The notes under the pieces are model-generated. The model saw only the letters and a list, made by a program, of their open reading frames with translations. It ran no database searches and was not told the origin of the DNA. A program made the translations under genes and the position numbers. From Corynebacterium uropygiale (lineage in GTDB: Bacteria; Actinomycetota; Actinomycetes; Mycobacteriales; Mycobacteriaceae), in NCBI RefSeq assembly GCF_021568315.1, contig NZ_JAKGSI010000004.1, positions 62,001 to 126,000 of the forward strand: a stretch of DNA of 64,000 bases, in the 5' to 3' direction. Below, piece after piece: positions 28,385 to 37,680 of this stretch (position 1 is the stretch's first letter; each line of letters opens with the position of its first letter).

Positions 28385-29299
28385 ATGAACCTTGGCGCTT
28401 TCCTCAGCGAGTATGCCTCGGCCACCGGGGACCTCCTGGCTGTGGATTTTGTTCAGCAGGCGCTCATCGCGGCGGCGGTGCTGGGCGTGCTCTCGGGCGT
28501 GATGACCCCGCTCATCGTGCTCCGGCAGATGTCCTTCTCCGTCCACGCGACGAGCGAGCTCGCCCTCATGGGCGCAGCCGCCGCCCTCCTCTTCGGCCTC
28601 AACGTCGGCTGGGGTGCGATTGCCGGCTCTATCGTCGCCGCCCTCATGCTCGCCCTCCTGGGCATGAAGCAGCACCAGGACGCGGTGATCGGCGTGGTGA
28701 TGAGCTTCGGGATGGGGCTCGCGGTCCTCTTTATCCACCTGTACAAGGGGAATTCCACCCGTGCGTTCTCGCTGCTGACCGGCCAGATCGTGGGGGTCTC
28801 GACGGCCTCCACCGCCACGCTTGTCATCGTGACGGTGTGCGTCGTCGGACTCATTGTTCTGCTGTGGCGGCCGCTGCTCTTCGCCTCCGCTGACCCCACG
28901 ATGGCCCACGCCGCCGGGGTGAAGCTCCGGGTGCTCGCGGTGATCTTCGCGGTGCTCGTGGGTATCACGGCGGCGCAGTCCGTGCAGATCGTCGGTTCGC
29001 TGCTGGTCATGGCGCTGCTCATCACGCCGGGGGCCTCGGCCGTGCAAGTGACGGCCTCCCCCGTGCGCGCGGTGGTTCTCTCCGTCGTCTTCGCGGAGGT
29101 CGCCGCCGTGGGCGGGCTCATCCTCTCGTTGGCCCCGGGCGTTCCGGTGTCGGTCTTCGTGACGGGGATCAGCTTCCTCATCTACCTCATCTGCCGCGTG
29201 ATCAACGCGATCACGAACCGCGTCGCGCAGGTGGGGCAGGCCTCTGCGGGGGAGCCGCACCACGCGGCCGCGGCGGCCGAGCAGGGGCCGCTCACCTAG
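28385..29299 (+). CDS. znuB: Zinc ABC transporter permease (ABC-3 family)
   Basis: This 304-residue membrane protein has about eight helices. SFSVHATSELALMGAAAALL and LVMALLITPGASAVQVTA are conserved ABC-3 stretches. It closes the Zur-type import operon and is followed by a strong terminator. Confidence 0.94.
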   Translation: MNLGAFLSEYASATGDLLAVDFVQQALIAAAVLGVLSGVMTPLIVLRQMSFSVHATSELALMGAAAALLFGLNVGWGAIAGSIVAALMLALLGMKQHQDAVIGVVMSFGMGLAVLFIHLYKGNSTRAFSLLTGQIVGVSTASTATLVIVTVCVVGLIVLLWRPLLFASADPTMAHAAGVKLRVLAVIFAVLVGITAAQSVQIVGSLLVMALLITPGASAVQVTASPVRAVVLSVVFAEVAAVGGLILSLAPGVPVSVFVTGISFLIYLICRVINAITNRVAQVGQASAGEPHHAAAAAEQGPLT

Positions 29300-29322
29300 A
29301 GCCGCCCCGCCCCTCCCCGCAC

Positions 29323-29389
29323 CCGGCAGGACGTGCGGGCGAGACCCGGGAAACACCCCGGCGCCTCGCCCCCCGTCCTGCCGGTTTTT
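29323..29389 (+). terminator. Strong intrinsic terminator of the znu operon
   Basis: CCGGCAGGACG (29323-29333) and CGTCCTGCCGG (29374-29384) pair perfectly over 11 bp, with further pairing inside (GGCGAG with CTCGCC), followed by five T. Confidence 0.95.
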
Positions 29390-29481
29390 CGTGTGCCCAC
29401 CCTCGGGCAGTTAGCGCCATCACACTTTCGGGGACTAGCATATGACAGAAATTCAGCAATCTCTCACTAGATCTGGAGGCA

Positions 29482-30720
29482 GTGAGCACGACGATGAAGG
29501 AATCTTTCCACAGCATCGCTCAGGACATCGCCGCCTTGGCCCCCGAGCTAAGCAGCATCCGTCATGAGCTTCACCAGATCCCCGAGGTGGGCCTGCACCT
29601 GCCGAAAACGGCGGCCCGCGTGCGCGCGGAGATCGACGCGCTCGGCCTCGAGGTACACGAGTGCGAATCCGCCACCGGGTTCATGGCGGTCCTGCGCGGC
29701 GGCGCATGCACCGCGGCGGCCCGGCGGCCCATCGTCCTGCTCCGCGCGGACATGGATGCGCTCCCCGTCCAGGAGGACACGGGCCTGGACTGGGCGTCGA
29801 CAAATGGAAACATGCACGCCTGTGGCCATGACCTGCACACGGCAGGTCTCATCGGCGCGATGCGGGTGCTCTGCGCGCGGCGCGAGGAGCTCGCCGGCGA
29901 TGTGGTCTTCATGTTCCAATCCGGCGAGGAGGGCTGGCACGGCGCGCAGCACATGATCAACGAGGGGCTTCTCGACGCCGCCGGCCGCACCCCCGACCAC
30001 GCCTATGGGGTGCACGTGTGGTCCTCGCGCTACCCGGCGGGCTACATCGGGACGCGCCCCGGCCCCATGATGGCTTCCTCCGACTCGATGGCGATCACCA
30101 TCCACGGGCACGGCGGCCACGGCTCCGCCCCGCACGAGACGCGCGATCCCATCCCGGTGGCGGCGAGCATCGTCACCGAGGCGCAGGTCATGGTGGCGCG
30201 GGAGTTCAACATCTTTGACCCGGTGGTCGCGACGTGCGGCCAGATCCACGCGGGCACCATCGCGAACGTCATCCCGAACACCGCCTTCCTGGAGTTCACC
30301 CTGCGCACCCTCTCCTCGGCGTCGCGCGAGCGCCTCATCCGCCGCCTGCGGGAGCTCGCGGAGCACACGGCCGCGGCCCACGGCATGCGCGCGGAGTGCA
30401 AGCTCGTTGAGCTCTACCCGGTCACCATGAACGACCCCGACGAGTACGAGTTCGCCGCCGACACCATCAGCTCCGTCTTCCCGGAGCGCTGGCAGCTCCA
30501 GGAGACCCCGATGGCCGCCGCGGAGGACTTTTCCCAGGTCCTCGAGAAGATCCCCGGGGTGTTCATCGGCGTCAGCGCCGTCAACCCCGGGGAGGATCAC
30601 ACCTCCCTCCCCTTCAACCACTCCCCCCACGCCCGTTTCCGCGACGACGCGATCGCGGATGCCGCCACGATCCTCGCGACGCTGGCCTACCGCCGGCTCA
30701 GCGGGTCCGGCACCTCCTAG
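29482..30720 (+). CDS. M20-family metal-dependent amidohydrolase
   Basis: This 412-residue enzyme belongs to the carboxypeptidase/aminoacylase branch (AmiA/HipO type). LLRADMDALPVQE, NMHACGHDLHTAGLIG, FQSGEEGWHGAQ and GHGGHGSAPH give the metal ligands and catalytic Glu. Members remove acyl groups from amino acids or cleave small peptides; the substrate is not visible. The start is a GTG with GGAGG only 2 nt before it, so an ATG 12 bp later is an alternative. It lies 13 bp before an MFS transporter gene, which may import the substrate. Confidence 0.9.
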   Translation: MSTTMKESFHSIAQDIAALAPELSSIRHELHQIPEVGLHLPKTAARVRAEIDALGLEVHECESATGFMAVLRGGACTAAARRPIVLLRADMDALPVQEDTGLDWASTNGNMHACGHDLHTAGLIGAMRVLCARREELAGDVVFMFQSGEEGWHGAQHMINEGLLDAAGRTPDHAYGVHVWSSRYPAGYIGTRPGPMMASSDSMAITIHGHGGHGSAPHETRDPIPVAASIVTEAQVMVAREFNIFDPVVATCGQIHAGTIANVIPNTAFLEFTLRTLSSASRERLIRRLRELAEHTAAAHGMRAECKLVELYPVTMNDPDEYEFAADTISSVFPERWQLQETPMAAAEDFSQVLEKIPGVFIGVSAVNPGEDHTSLPFNHSPHARFRDDAIADAATILATLAYRRLSGSGTS

Positions 30721-30733
30721 CGAAAGGACAACG

Positions 30734-32041
30734 ATGAGTACCAGCACCACCCCGCGACGCCAATCGCCGCTCAAGACGCTGGCAGGCACCGGCGTCGGCA
30801 ACGCGCTCGAATGGTTCGACTGGAACGTGTACGCCACCTTCGCGGTGTACTTCTCCACCCAGGTGTTCAATAACGACGACCCCACCTCGGCCTTCCTCAG
30901 CACGATGGCGGTCTTCGCCGTCGGCTTCGTGGCCCGCCCCTTCGGGGGTTTCCTCTTCGGCTGGCTGGCGGACCGGATCGGCCGGAAGGAGTCCCTCGCC
31001 GTCGCGGTGATGTGTGCCTCGCTGGGCTCGATCCTCATCGCCATCACGCCCACCTACGAGTCGGTGGGCTGGATCGCGTCGGCGATCCTCGTCATCGCGC
31101 GCCTCATCCAGGGCCTCGCGCACGGCGGCGAGCTGCCCTCCGCGCAGACGTACCTCGCGGAGCACGCCCCGCGCGAGCACCGCGGCCTGTGGGCCTCCTC
31201 CATCTACGTCACCGGAACGCTGGGCATCCTGGTGGGCATGGTGTTCGGCCTGGTGCTGGAGGTCTCCCTCACCGAGGAGCAGCTGCTGAGCTGGGGCTGG
31301 CGCATCCCGTTCGCGGCGGGCGCGGTGCTGGGCCTCACCGCCCTGTGGATGCGCCTCCACATGGACGAGTCCGAGGTCTTCGAGGCCGAGAAGGAGCGCA
31401 CCGCCTCCACCGAGCAGAAGAAGACCAACATCTTCGTCTCCGTCGCCAAAAACTGGACCACCGCCCTCAAGGTCGTGGGCATGACGGCGGGCCTCACCGT
31501 CGGCTATTACGTGTGGTCGGTGACGATGCCCGCCCTCGCGCAGAAGAGCTTCGGCTTCAGTGCGTACGACGCCTTTACCGGCTCGATCATCGGCAATGTG
31601 GTGTTCATTATCGCGCTGGTGTTCTGGGGCTGGGTCTCTGACCGCTGGGGCCGCAAGCCCACCATGCTCATCGCGATGCTCGGCTGCGCCGTCCTCTACC
31701 TCCCGCTCGTCCACTACGTGGAGGCCCAGCAGACGATGGTGGCCCTCATCCTCGCGATCTCCGTGCAGCTCTTCCTCCTGGCCGGCTTCCTCGGCCACGC
31801 GCCGGCCACCTACGCCGAGATGTTCACCACCGACCAGCGCGCCTCCGGCTTCGGCATCCCCTACGCCCTCACCATCGCGATCTTCGGCGGCACTGCCGGC
31901 ATGATCATGACGTGGATGGGCAACGCCACCCACTTCGCCATCTACTCCATCATCCTGCTGGTCATCTCCGCGATCACCATCCTCACCCTCAAGGAGACCA
32001 AGGGCATGGACCTCCACGGGCACTACCCCGAGGAGTACTAG
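30734..32041 (+). CDS. MFS metabolite:H+ symporter (MHS/KgtP-ShiA family)
   Basis: This 435-residue transporter has 12 predicted helices. VGNALEWFDWNVYATFAVYF is the family N-terminus, GGFLFGWLADRIGRKESL is loop 2-3 motif A, and WGWVSDRWGRKPTML is its repeat in the second half. Substrates of the family are carboxylates, shikimate, proline or betaine. With the M20 enzyme upstream it may import an acylated amino acid or a related carboxylate; that is inference. AAAGGA precedes the ATG. Confidence 0.9.
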   Translation: MSTSTTPRRQSPLKTLAGTGVGNALEWFDWNVYATFAVYFSTQVFNNDDPTSAFLSTMAVFAVGFVARPFGGFLFGWLADRIGRKESLAVAVMCASLGSILIAITPTYESVGWIASAILVIARLIQGLAHGGELPSAQTYLAEHAPREHRGLWASSIYVTGTLGILVGMVFGLVLEVSLTEEQLLSWGWRIPFAAGAVLGLTALWMRLHMDESEVFEAEKERTASTEQKKTNIFVSVAKNWTTALKVVGMTAGLTVGYYVWSVTMPALAQKSFGFSAYDAFTGSIIGNVVFIIALVFWGWVSDRWGRKPTMLIAMLGCAVLYLPLVHYVEAQQTMVALILAISVQLFLLAGFLGHAPATYAEMFTTDQRASGFGIPYALTIAIFGGTAGMIMTWMGNATHFAIYSIILLVISAITILTLKETKGMDLHGHYPEEY

Positions 32042-32050
32042 CCCCCACAC

Positions 32051-32090
32051 GGGCCACCACGTTCCTCCCCTAGGACGAGGCGGCCCTTTT
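32051..32090 (+). terminator. Intrinsic terminator after the MFS gene
   Basis: GGGCC (32051-32055) pairs with GGCCC (32082-32086), with an inner stem CGTTCCT/AGGACG, followed by TTTT. It ends the M20-MFS operon. Confidence 0.75.
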
Positions 32091-32269
32091 CGCGTCATCC
32101 TTCCGGCGCATGAGATCGAGCGCCACCACCACGCGCGCACCCGACGGTGGCCCCGGGCCACGAGGTACTGAGATCCATGGCCTCAGCGTACGTGGGCCAG
32201 AGTGCTGGGAAAAGAGCACGGGGTGCCTATTTTCCAGTACCTCTCCCCCTATGGGGCACAATACACACC

Positions 32270-33079
32270 ATGCCCCGATCCGAATTCCCCACCGCCCAGC
32301 GCACCCGCACGTACCAGCTCATCTCCCCCGAGGCCTCCGCGCGCGCGGGAGCCGAGGACGCGCCGGTGCTCCTCCTCGTCCACGGGTCGCAGCAGTCCTC
32401 CACGGTGTTCCGCGCCTTCACGGACCGCATGTTCGAGGGCCTCGGCTTGCGCGCCCTCTACCCCGATGGGGTCGCCCACCACTTCAACGACATGCGCGCC
32501 CACCTCCCGGAGCGCACGCGCGAGGAGGGCGTCGACGACGTCGATTTCCTCACCAGCCTCTGCAGCCACATCGGGGCGCGCCGCGTCATCGGGCTGGGAT
32601 TCTCCAATGGAGGGCACATGATCCTCCGCCTCCTGCGCGACGCCCCTGGTTTTCTAGCAGGGGGTGCTATTTTTGCAGCATCTCGCCCCGCTGAGGGGAA
32701 CATTCTTCCGCCCACCGAGCCCCCGGCCCCCTGGCATCCCACCCCGCTCCTCTTCTGCCACGGCACCGCAGACCCCCTGGCCCCCTATGGGGGCGGGCTC
32801 GCCGGCGTGGGTGGCCGCTCGCGCGGGGAGTGCCTGCCGGCGCGGGAGTCCGCGGAGTTCTACGCGCGCGCGAACGGCGCCACCGGCGCGCCCGCCGAGC
32901 GGCGGGTGGGGGAGAATGTGTCGGTGGCGCGATGGGAGGGTGCTGCGCCCGTCGAGCTGTGGACGCTCGAGGGTGCGGGCCATGTGATTCCGGGGCAGAG
33001 CGCGCGGCTGCCGGTCCTCGGGGAGCCGTGCTCGGAGGTGCGGGCCGACCGCATGGTGGCGGAGTTCTTCGGCCTCTGA
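32270..33079 (+). CDS. Alpha/beta hydrolase, LpqC/polyhydroxybutyrate-depolymerase-like esterase
   Basis: This 269-residue hydrolase has LLLVHGSQQSS (oxyanion region), GLGFSNGGHM (nucleophile Ser in GFSNGG), CHGTADPLAPYGGG (acid Asp) and GAGHVIPGQ (His). This order fits the feruloyl-esterase/PHB-depolymerase-like family. No signal peptide is evident, so it should act in the cytoplasm. The start at ATG 32270 has no Shine-Dalgarno sequence; the frame is open upstream without similarity. Neighbours do not reveal the substrate. Confidence 0.82.
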   Translation: MPRSEFPTAQRTRTYQLISPEASARAGAEDAPVLLLVHGSQQSSTVFRAFTDRMFEGLGLRALYPDGVAHHFNDMRAHLPERTREEGVDDVDFLTSLCSHIGARRVIGLGFSNGGHMILRLLRDAPGFLAGGAIFAASRPAEGNILPPTEPPAPWHPTPLLFCHGTADPLAPYGGGLAGVGGRSRGECLPARESAEFYARANGATGAPAERRVGENVSVARWEGAAPVELWTLEGAGHVIPGQSARLPVLGEPCSEVRADRMVAEFFGL

Positions 33080-33125
33080 GGTCGGGGCCCGCGCCGCCCC
33101 CGCCGCGCCGCCCCCGCCGCGCCGC

Positions 33126-34076
33126 CTACGCGGTGCCGGCCGCCCGGCGCTGGCGGGCGAACTCGCTGAGGACCACCCCGGCCGCCACGGAGGCGTTGAG
33201 GGATTCGACCCAGTCGGCCATGGGGATGGACATGATGACGTCGCAGTTCTCGCGCACGAGGCGGGAGATGCCCTTGCCCTCGGAGCCGACGACGATGAGC
33301 ACGGGGGTGTCCGCGGCGGCGGTGTAGGTGTCGAGGGTGTGCTCCCCGCCGGCGTCGAGACCCACCACCTGGTAGCCGTTGCGCTGGAATTCCTTGACGG
33401 TGCGGGTCATGTTCGTCGCCTTCGCGACAGGCAGGCGCGCGGCCGTGCCCGCGGAGGTGCGCCAGGCGACGCCGGTGACGGAGGCGGAGCGTCGCTCCGG
33501 GATGACGACGCCGTGGCCGCCGAACGCCGCAACCGAGCGGATGACGGCGCCGAGGTTGCGGGGGTCGGTGATGTTGTCGAGGAGGACGACCATGCCCTTC
33601 TCCCCCGTGTCCGCGATGGAGCCGATGAGGTCGTGGACGTCGGTGTAGGAGTAGGGCGGGATGAGCAACCCGATGCCCTGGTGCATCCCGTTGCCGGTGA
33701 GGCGGTCCATCTCGGCGCGGGGGATTTCGCTCACCGGGATGTTGCGCGCGGTGGCGAGGGTCACCGCCTCGGTGAGGCGGTCGTCGTTGCCGGTGCCCTG
33801 CACGACGTACAGGTGGCTGCCCGGCACGTGGGCGTGCAGGCACTCGACGACGGGGTTGCGCCCCACGACCAAGTCCGGGGTCTCCCGCACGTGGCGGCCG
33901 CTGTTGCGGCGCTCGCGCTCAACCTTGCGCTTGTAGGCGGCGTGGTAGGGGCGATTCTCCGCTTTGGGCGTCGGCCCCTTGCCGGCCAGTGCCCGCTTGT
34001 GCTTGCCGCCGGAGCCCTTGGTGGCTCCCTTTTTGTTCTTCTTCCGGCGGTTGGGCCGGAAATCATTACCCGCCAT
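33126..34076 (-). CDS. rlmB: 23S rRNA (guanosine-2'-O)-methyltransferase, TrmH/SpoU family
   Basis: This 316-residue SPOUT enzyme has a basic, Lys-rich N-terminal extension of about 60 residues, a substrate-binding domain starting LVVGRNPVVECLHA, and a knotted C-terminal domain. Motif 1 is LLDNITDPRNLGAVIRSVAAFG, motif 2 is LIVVGSEGKGISRLV and motif 3 is SIPMADWVESLNASVAAGVVLSEF. It follows cysS by 12 bp with a GGGAGAG site, a gene pair common in actinobacteria. Confidence 0.93.
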   Translation of the reverse strand: MAGNDFRPNRRKKNKKGATKGSGGKHKRALAGKGPTPKAENRPYHAAYKRKVERERRNSGRHVRETPDLVVGRNPVVECLHAHVPGSHLYVVQGTGNDDRLTEAVTLATARNIPVSEIPRAEMDRLTGNGMHQGIGLLIPPYSYTDVHDLIGSIADTGEKGMVVLLDNITDPRNLGAVIRSVAAFGGHGVVIPERRSASVTGVAWRTSAGTAARLPVAKATNMTRTVKEFQRNGYQVVGLDAGGEHTLDTYTAAADTPVLIVVGSEGKGISRLVRENCDVIMSIPMADWVESLNASVAAGVVLSEFARQRRAAGTA

Positions 34077-34088
34077 TGAATTCTCTCC

Positions 34089-35498
34089 CTATGATTCCAA
34101 AGACCAGGTGGGACCCTGGGGCGTATCCGTGACGACGATGCCCGCCGCGGCCAGGCGATCGCGGACGGCGTCGGCCGTCGCGAAGTCCTTCTCCTTGCGG
34201 GCCTGGGCGCGCCGCTCGAGCTCCGCGCCCACGAGCGCGTCGAGGGCCGACAGGGCGGCATCATTATCCCGGGTGGAGCCCTGGCCGCCGTGCCACTGCT
34301 CGCTGAGCGGGTCGATTCCGAGGACGCCCGTCATGGCGCGGACCTCCCCGCCCAGGCGCAGGGCCTCCTCGTGCTCCCCCTTCGCGAGCGCACTGTTGCC
34401 CGCGCGGACGGCGCGGTGGATCTCCGCGAGCGCGCGCGGCACCGCGAGGTCCTCATCCATGGCGGCGGTGAAAGCCTCGGGGAAATCGCCGACGCCCACC
34501 TCCGCGTGCTCGCTCAGGCGGTGGAGGAAGTCCTCGATGCGCCGGTAGCCGGCAGCCGCCTCCGTGAGCGACTCCGGGGAATACTCCAGCACGCTGCGAT
34601 AATGGGCGCTGCCCAGGTAGTAGCGCAGCTCCACGGGCCGAACGACCTTGAGGAGCTCGGGCACGCTGAGGACGTTGCCGAGGGACTTGGACATCTTCTC
34701 CCCCGCCATGGTGACCCAGTGGTTGTGCATCCAGTACTGGGCGAAGCCATCGCCGGCGGCGTGGGACTGCGCGATCTCGTTCTCGTGGTGGGGGAATTGG
34801 AGGTCCAGGCCGCCGCAGTGGATGTCGAAGCTCTCGCCGAGGTACCACGTGGACATCGCGGAGCACTCCAGGTGCCAGCCCGGGCGCCCCGGCCCCCACG
34901 GGGTGGGCCAGGAGGGCTCGCCCGGCTTGGCGGCCTTCCACAGGGCGAAGTCCTGGGGGCTGCGCTTGCCCTGGTGCTCGGATTCGCCCTGCTCCATCTC
35001 CTCGACGCGGTTGCCGGAGAGGCTGCCGTAGTCGGAGCCCTCGGCGGCCGTCCACGCGGCCACGTCGAAGTAGACCGAGCCCTCGTGCGCGTAGGCGAAG
35101 CCGCGGTCGATGAGCCGCTGCATATAGTCGACCATCTGGGTGACGTGGCCCGTCGCGCGGGGCTCCACGCTGGGCGGGAGCACGCCCAGGGTGGAGTAGG
35201 CCTCGGTGAAGAAGCGCTCGTGCGTCGAGACCCACTCCCACCAGGGCCGGCCATTCTCCGCCGCCTTGGTGAGGATCTTGTCGTCGATATCCGTCACGTT
35301 GCGGACAAAGGCCACATCGAGGCCCTTGGCCATGAGCCAGCGGCGCAAAATATCAAACGCTACCCCGCTGCGCAGATGGCCAATGTGCGGCTGGGCCTGC
35401 GGGGTAGCTCCACACAAGTACACGGAGGCGTGCCCCTCACGCAGGGGCACGAATTCTCGCAGGGACCGGGTACTGGTGTCGAAGATTTTTAAAGCCAC
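34089..35498 (-). CDS. cysS: Cysteinyl-tRNA synthetase
   Basis: This 469-residue class I synthetase has the HIGH motif as HIGHLRSG at residues 38-45, the zinc Cys in LCGATPQ at residue 29, and KMSKSLGN in the C-terminal half. The sequence [38 protein letters not shown] matches CysS across the zinc site. The related mycothiol ligase MshC is excluded by length and by rlmB downstream. The GTG start lies only 9 bp after the EIIA stop, so the essential gene is likely read through from the PTS operon as well as from any promoter of its own. Confidence 0.96.
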   Translation of the reverse strand: MALKIFDTSTRSLREFVPLREGHASVYLCGATPQAQPHIGHLRSGVAFDILRRWLMAKGLDVAFVRNVTDIDDKILTKAAENGRPWWEWVSTHERFFTEAYSTLGVLPPSVEPRATGHVTQMVDYMQRLIDRGFAYAHEGSVYFDVAAWTAAEGSDYGSLSGNRVEEMEQGESEHQGKRSPQDFALWKAAKPGEPSWPTPWGPGRPGWHLECSAMSTWYLGESFDIHCGGLDLQFPHHENEIAQSHAAGDGFAQYWMHNHWVTMAGEKMSKSLGNVLSVPELLKVVRPVELRYYLGSAHYRSVLEYSPESLTEAAAGYRRIEDFLHRLSEHAEVGVGDFPEAFTAAMDEDLAVPRALAEIHRAVRAGNSALAKGEHEEALRLGGEVRAMTGVLGIDPLSEQWHGGQGSTRDNDAALSALDALVGAELERRAQARKEKDFATADAVRDRLAAAGIVVTDTPQGPTWSLES

Positions 35499-35507
35499 GC
35501 CCTGAGT

Positions 35508-36002
35508 TTAGACGAGACTAAAGGTGGCAATCGCCGCGCCCTGGGTTGCCGGACCCGCGGTCACCTCCGCCCCGGACACCTGGCTCTTGTCCGTGCCGAC
35601 GATCGGCGTGACGAGGTCCTTCCCCGCCTCGCGGATCACCTTCGCGTGGACCGTCATGATCGGGTCGCCGGCCTTCACCTTCGCGCCCTCCTCCACGAGG
35701 GCGGTGAAGCCCGCCCCCTTGAGCTCGACGGTGTCCAGCCCCACGTGCACGAGGACCTGCGTCCCCAGCTTGGTCACGAGGGCGAAGGCGTGCCCACCAT
35801 GAAAGATGTTGGACACCCGGCCGGTCACGGGCGCATGCACCGTGAACTCGTCTGCGTCCGTGCTCGGGCGGATCGCCACGCCGGCGCCCAGCATCCCGCC
35901 GGCGAAGACCGGGTCCGGGACCTCGCTCATAGGGATGACAGTGCCCTCAAAGGGGGCGTGGATGGTGAGGTCGGTATCTTTGCTCTTCGCGAAGAATCCC
36001 AT
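35508..36002 (-). CDS. PTS EIIA, glucose/GlcNAc (Crr) type
   Basis: This 164-residue phosphocarrier accepts phosphate from HPr on the His in GTQVLVHVGLDTVEL (about residue 90) and passes it to EIIB. IHAPFEGTVIPMSEVPDPVFAGG and FTVHAPVTGRVSNIF are typical, with a further conserved His in NIFHGGHAFAL. It stands alone rather than fused to EIICB, lies 67 bp after the EIICB stop, and is followed 9 bp later by cysS. The start is ATG 36002 with CAGGAG upstream. Confidence 0.93.
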   Translation of the reverse strand: MGFFAKSKDTDLTIHAPFEGTVIPMSEVPDPVFAGGMLGAGVAIRPSTDADEFTVHAPVTGRVSNIFHGGHAFALVTKLGTQVLVHVGLDTVELKGAGFTALVEEGAKVKAGDPIMTVHAKVIREAGKDLVTPIVGTDKSQVSGAEVTAGPATQGAAIATFSLV

Positions 36003-36069
36003 GCTTCTCCTGTCCTGTGCGGGCGCGCCGGCGGGACCCGGCGCGCGCTTCTGTCCTGAAGGTTTTAGC

Positions 36070-37680
36070 TTAGCGCTTGGCGCGCTGGAGGAGCTCGGCC
36101 ACGTCATCGTGGACGAACTGCACCTGCGGGCCGATGATGACCTGCACGTTCCCAGCGCCGGGGCGCATGACCCCGGCCACCTCGGCGGCCTCCAGCTGGT
36201 GTTCGTCCACCTTGGCGTCGTCGAGAACGGTGACACGCAGGCGGGTCGCGCAGTAGTCGAGGGAGTCGATGTTCTCCGCGCCGCCGAGGCCGGCGAGGAT
36301 GCGCTCGGCCTGGGAGCTGGGGGCGGCGCTGGACTCGGCCTGTGCCTCGCGTTCCTCCTCGGGGATGTCGGTGAGGGCAGCCACGCCGCCGTCGTCGGCG
36401 GAGCCGCGGCCCGGGGTGAGGAGGTTGAACTTCCCGATGAGGAACCAGAAGATCCCGAAGTACACGAAGAAGTAGATGACGCCCAGAAGCAACAGCATCC
36501 ACCACTTGTTGGCCAGCGGGTTCTGCGAGGAGAGGACCATGTCCACAAGCCCCGCCGAGAAGCCGAAGCCCGAGGTCCAGTGGAAGGCGGCGGCGATCGC
36601 CAGCGACACACCTGTGAGCAACGCGTGCACCACGTAGAGTAGCGGGGCCGCGAACATGAAGGAGAACTCGAGCGGCTCGGTCACGCCGGTGAAGAAGGAG
36701 GCCAGCGCGCCGGCCATCATGAGGGAGCCGACGACCTTCCGGCGCTTCTTATCCGCGCGCAGGTACATGGCCAGCGCCGCGCCGGGGATGCCGAACATCA
36801 TCATCGGGAAGAAGCCGGCCTGGTAGCGGCCGACCTGGCCCACGACCTCGCAGGCGGAGCCGTTCCACACGCCGGGGCAGCTGGCGGCGTCGGTGGCCTG
36901 GCGGGCGGCCTCGATGGTCTCTGCGCCGTTGAGGAACTTGCCGATGTCATTGATGCCAATGACGTCGAACCAGAAGATCGAGTTGAGCGCGTGGTGGAGG
37001 CCCGTCGGGATGAGGAGGCGATTCACCACGCCGTAGATGCCCGCGCCGAGGATGCCCATCCCCTGGATCCACTGGCCAAAGTGGAAGAGGACCGAGTAGA
37101 GCAGCGGCCACACGAAGAAGAGGACGCCGGCCAGGACCATCGAGAAGAGGGCCGTGAGGATAGGCACGAGGCGCCGGCCCGAGAAGAATGCCAGGAAGTC
37201 CGGCAGCCGCGTGCCCGAAAACTTGTTATAGGTGAACGCGGCGAGCAGGCCCACGATGATGCCGATGAGCACGTTCTTCGAATCAATGGCATCCCAGCCC
37301 TGGCTGGCCCAGGTGAGGGCGTCGGAACCTGTGAGGGCCTCCGGGTCCTCGATGCCCCGGTAGCCGGCCATGGCCTTCGGCCCGATGAGCTGGATGACCG
37401 TCTGGAAGCCAACGAAGCCCGAGAGCGCCGCCGCACCGTTGTGGTCCTTCGCGAGGCCAAAAGCCAGCGCCAGCGCGAAGATGAGGCCCAGGTTGTCCAT
37501 GACCGCCGAGCCCGACTTGAGGAAGATCGACGCCAGCACCGAGCCCTCGTTGATCGCGTCAATCCAATAACCGATACCGCACAGCAAGGCCGCGACCGGC
37601 AGCACAGCCACCGCACCCATGAGCGCCTTGCTCAATTTCTGTAGCGAACCCATCACGGAGGACTGAGCCGACTTAGCCAT
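36070..37680 (-). CDS. nagE: PTS EIICB transporter, N-acetylglucosamine (NagE) type
   Basis: This 536-residue membrane permease has an EIIC domain of about 430 residues and a C-terminal EIIB domain whose phospho-acceptor Cys is in LDYCATRLRVTV. GLHHALNSIFWFDVIGINDIGKFLNG, GYQAGFFPMMMFGIPGAALAMY-like sequence and FTGVTEPLEFSFMFAAPLLY resemble NagE more than PtsG, and sucrose-type features are absent. Substrate assignment is by resemblance only; glucose or glucosamine remain possible. The start has AAAGGAGAA and overlaps the antiterminator stop by 8 bp, so expression is tied to it. Confidence 0.87.
   Translation of the reverse strand: MAKSAQSSVMGSLQKLSKALMGAVAVLPVAALLCGIGYWIDAINEGSVLASIFLKSGSAVMDNLGLIFALALAFGLAKDHNGAAALSGFVGFQTVIQLIGPKAMAGYRGIEDPEALTGSDALTWASQGWDAIDSKNVLIGIIVGLLAAFTYNKFSGTRLPDFLAFFSGRRLVPILTALFSMVLAGVLFFVWPLLYSVLFHFGQWIQGMGILGAGIYGVVNRLLIPTGLHHALNSIFWFDVIGINDIGKFLNGAETIEAARQATDAASCPGVWNGSACEVVGQVGRYQAGFFPMMMFGIPGAALAMYLRADKKRRKVVGSLMMAGALASFFTGVTEPLEFSFMFAAPLLYVVHALLTGVSLAIAAAFHWTSGFGFSAGLVDMVLSSQNPLANKWWMLLLLGVIYFFVYFGIFWFLIGKFNLLTPGRGSADDGGVAALTDIPEEEREAQAESSAAPSSQAERILAGLGGAENIDSLDYCATRLRVTVLDDAKVDEHQLEAAEVAGVMRPGAGNVQVIIGPQVQFVHDDVAELLQRAKR

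Noticed and set aside
32070..32261. 63-codon minus-strand frame in the gap before the alpha/beta hydrolase
   Set aside because: There is no ribosome binding site, no recognisable family, and it overlaps the MFS terminator region.
36070..37680. Sucrose-type PTS permease (ptsS) as known nearby in C. glutamicum
   Set aside because: The EIIC sequence resembles NagE, the domain order is EIIC-EIIB with a separate EIIA, and no sucrose-6-phosphate hydrolase gene is adjacent.
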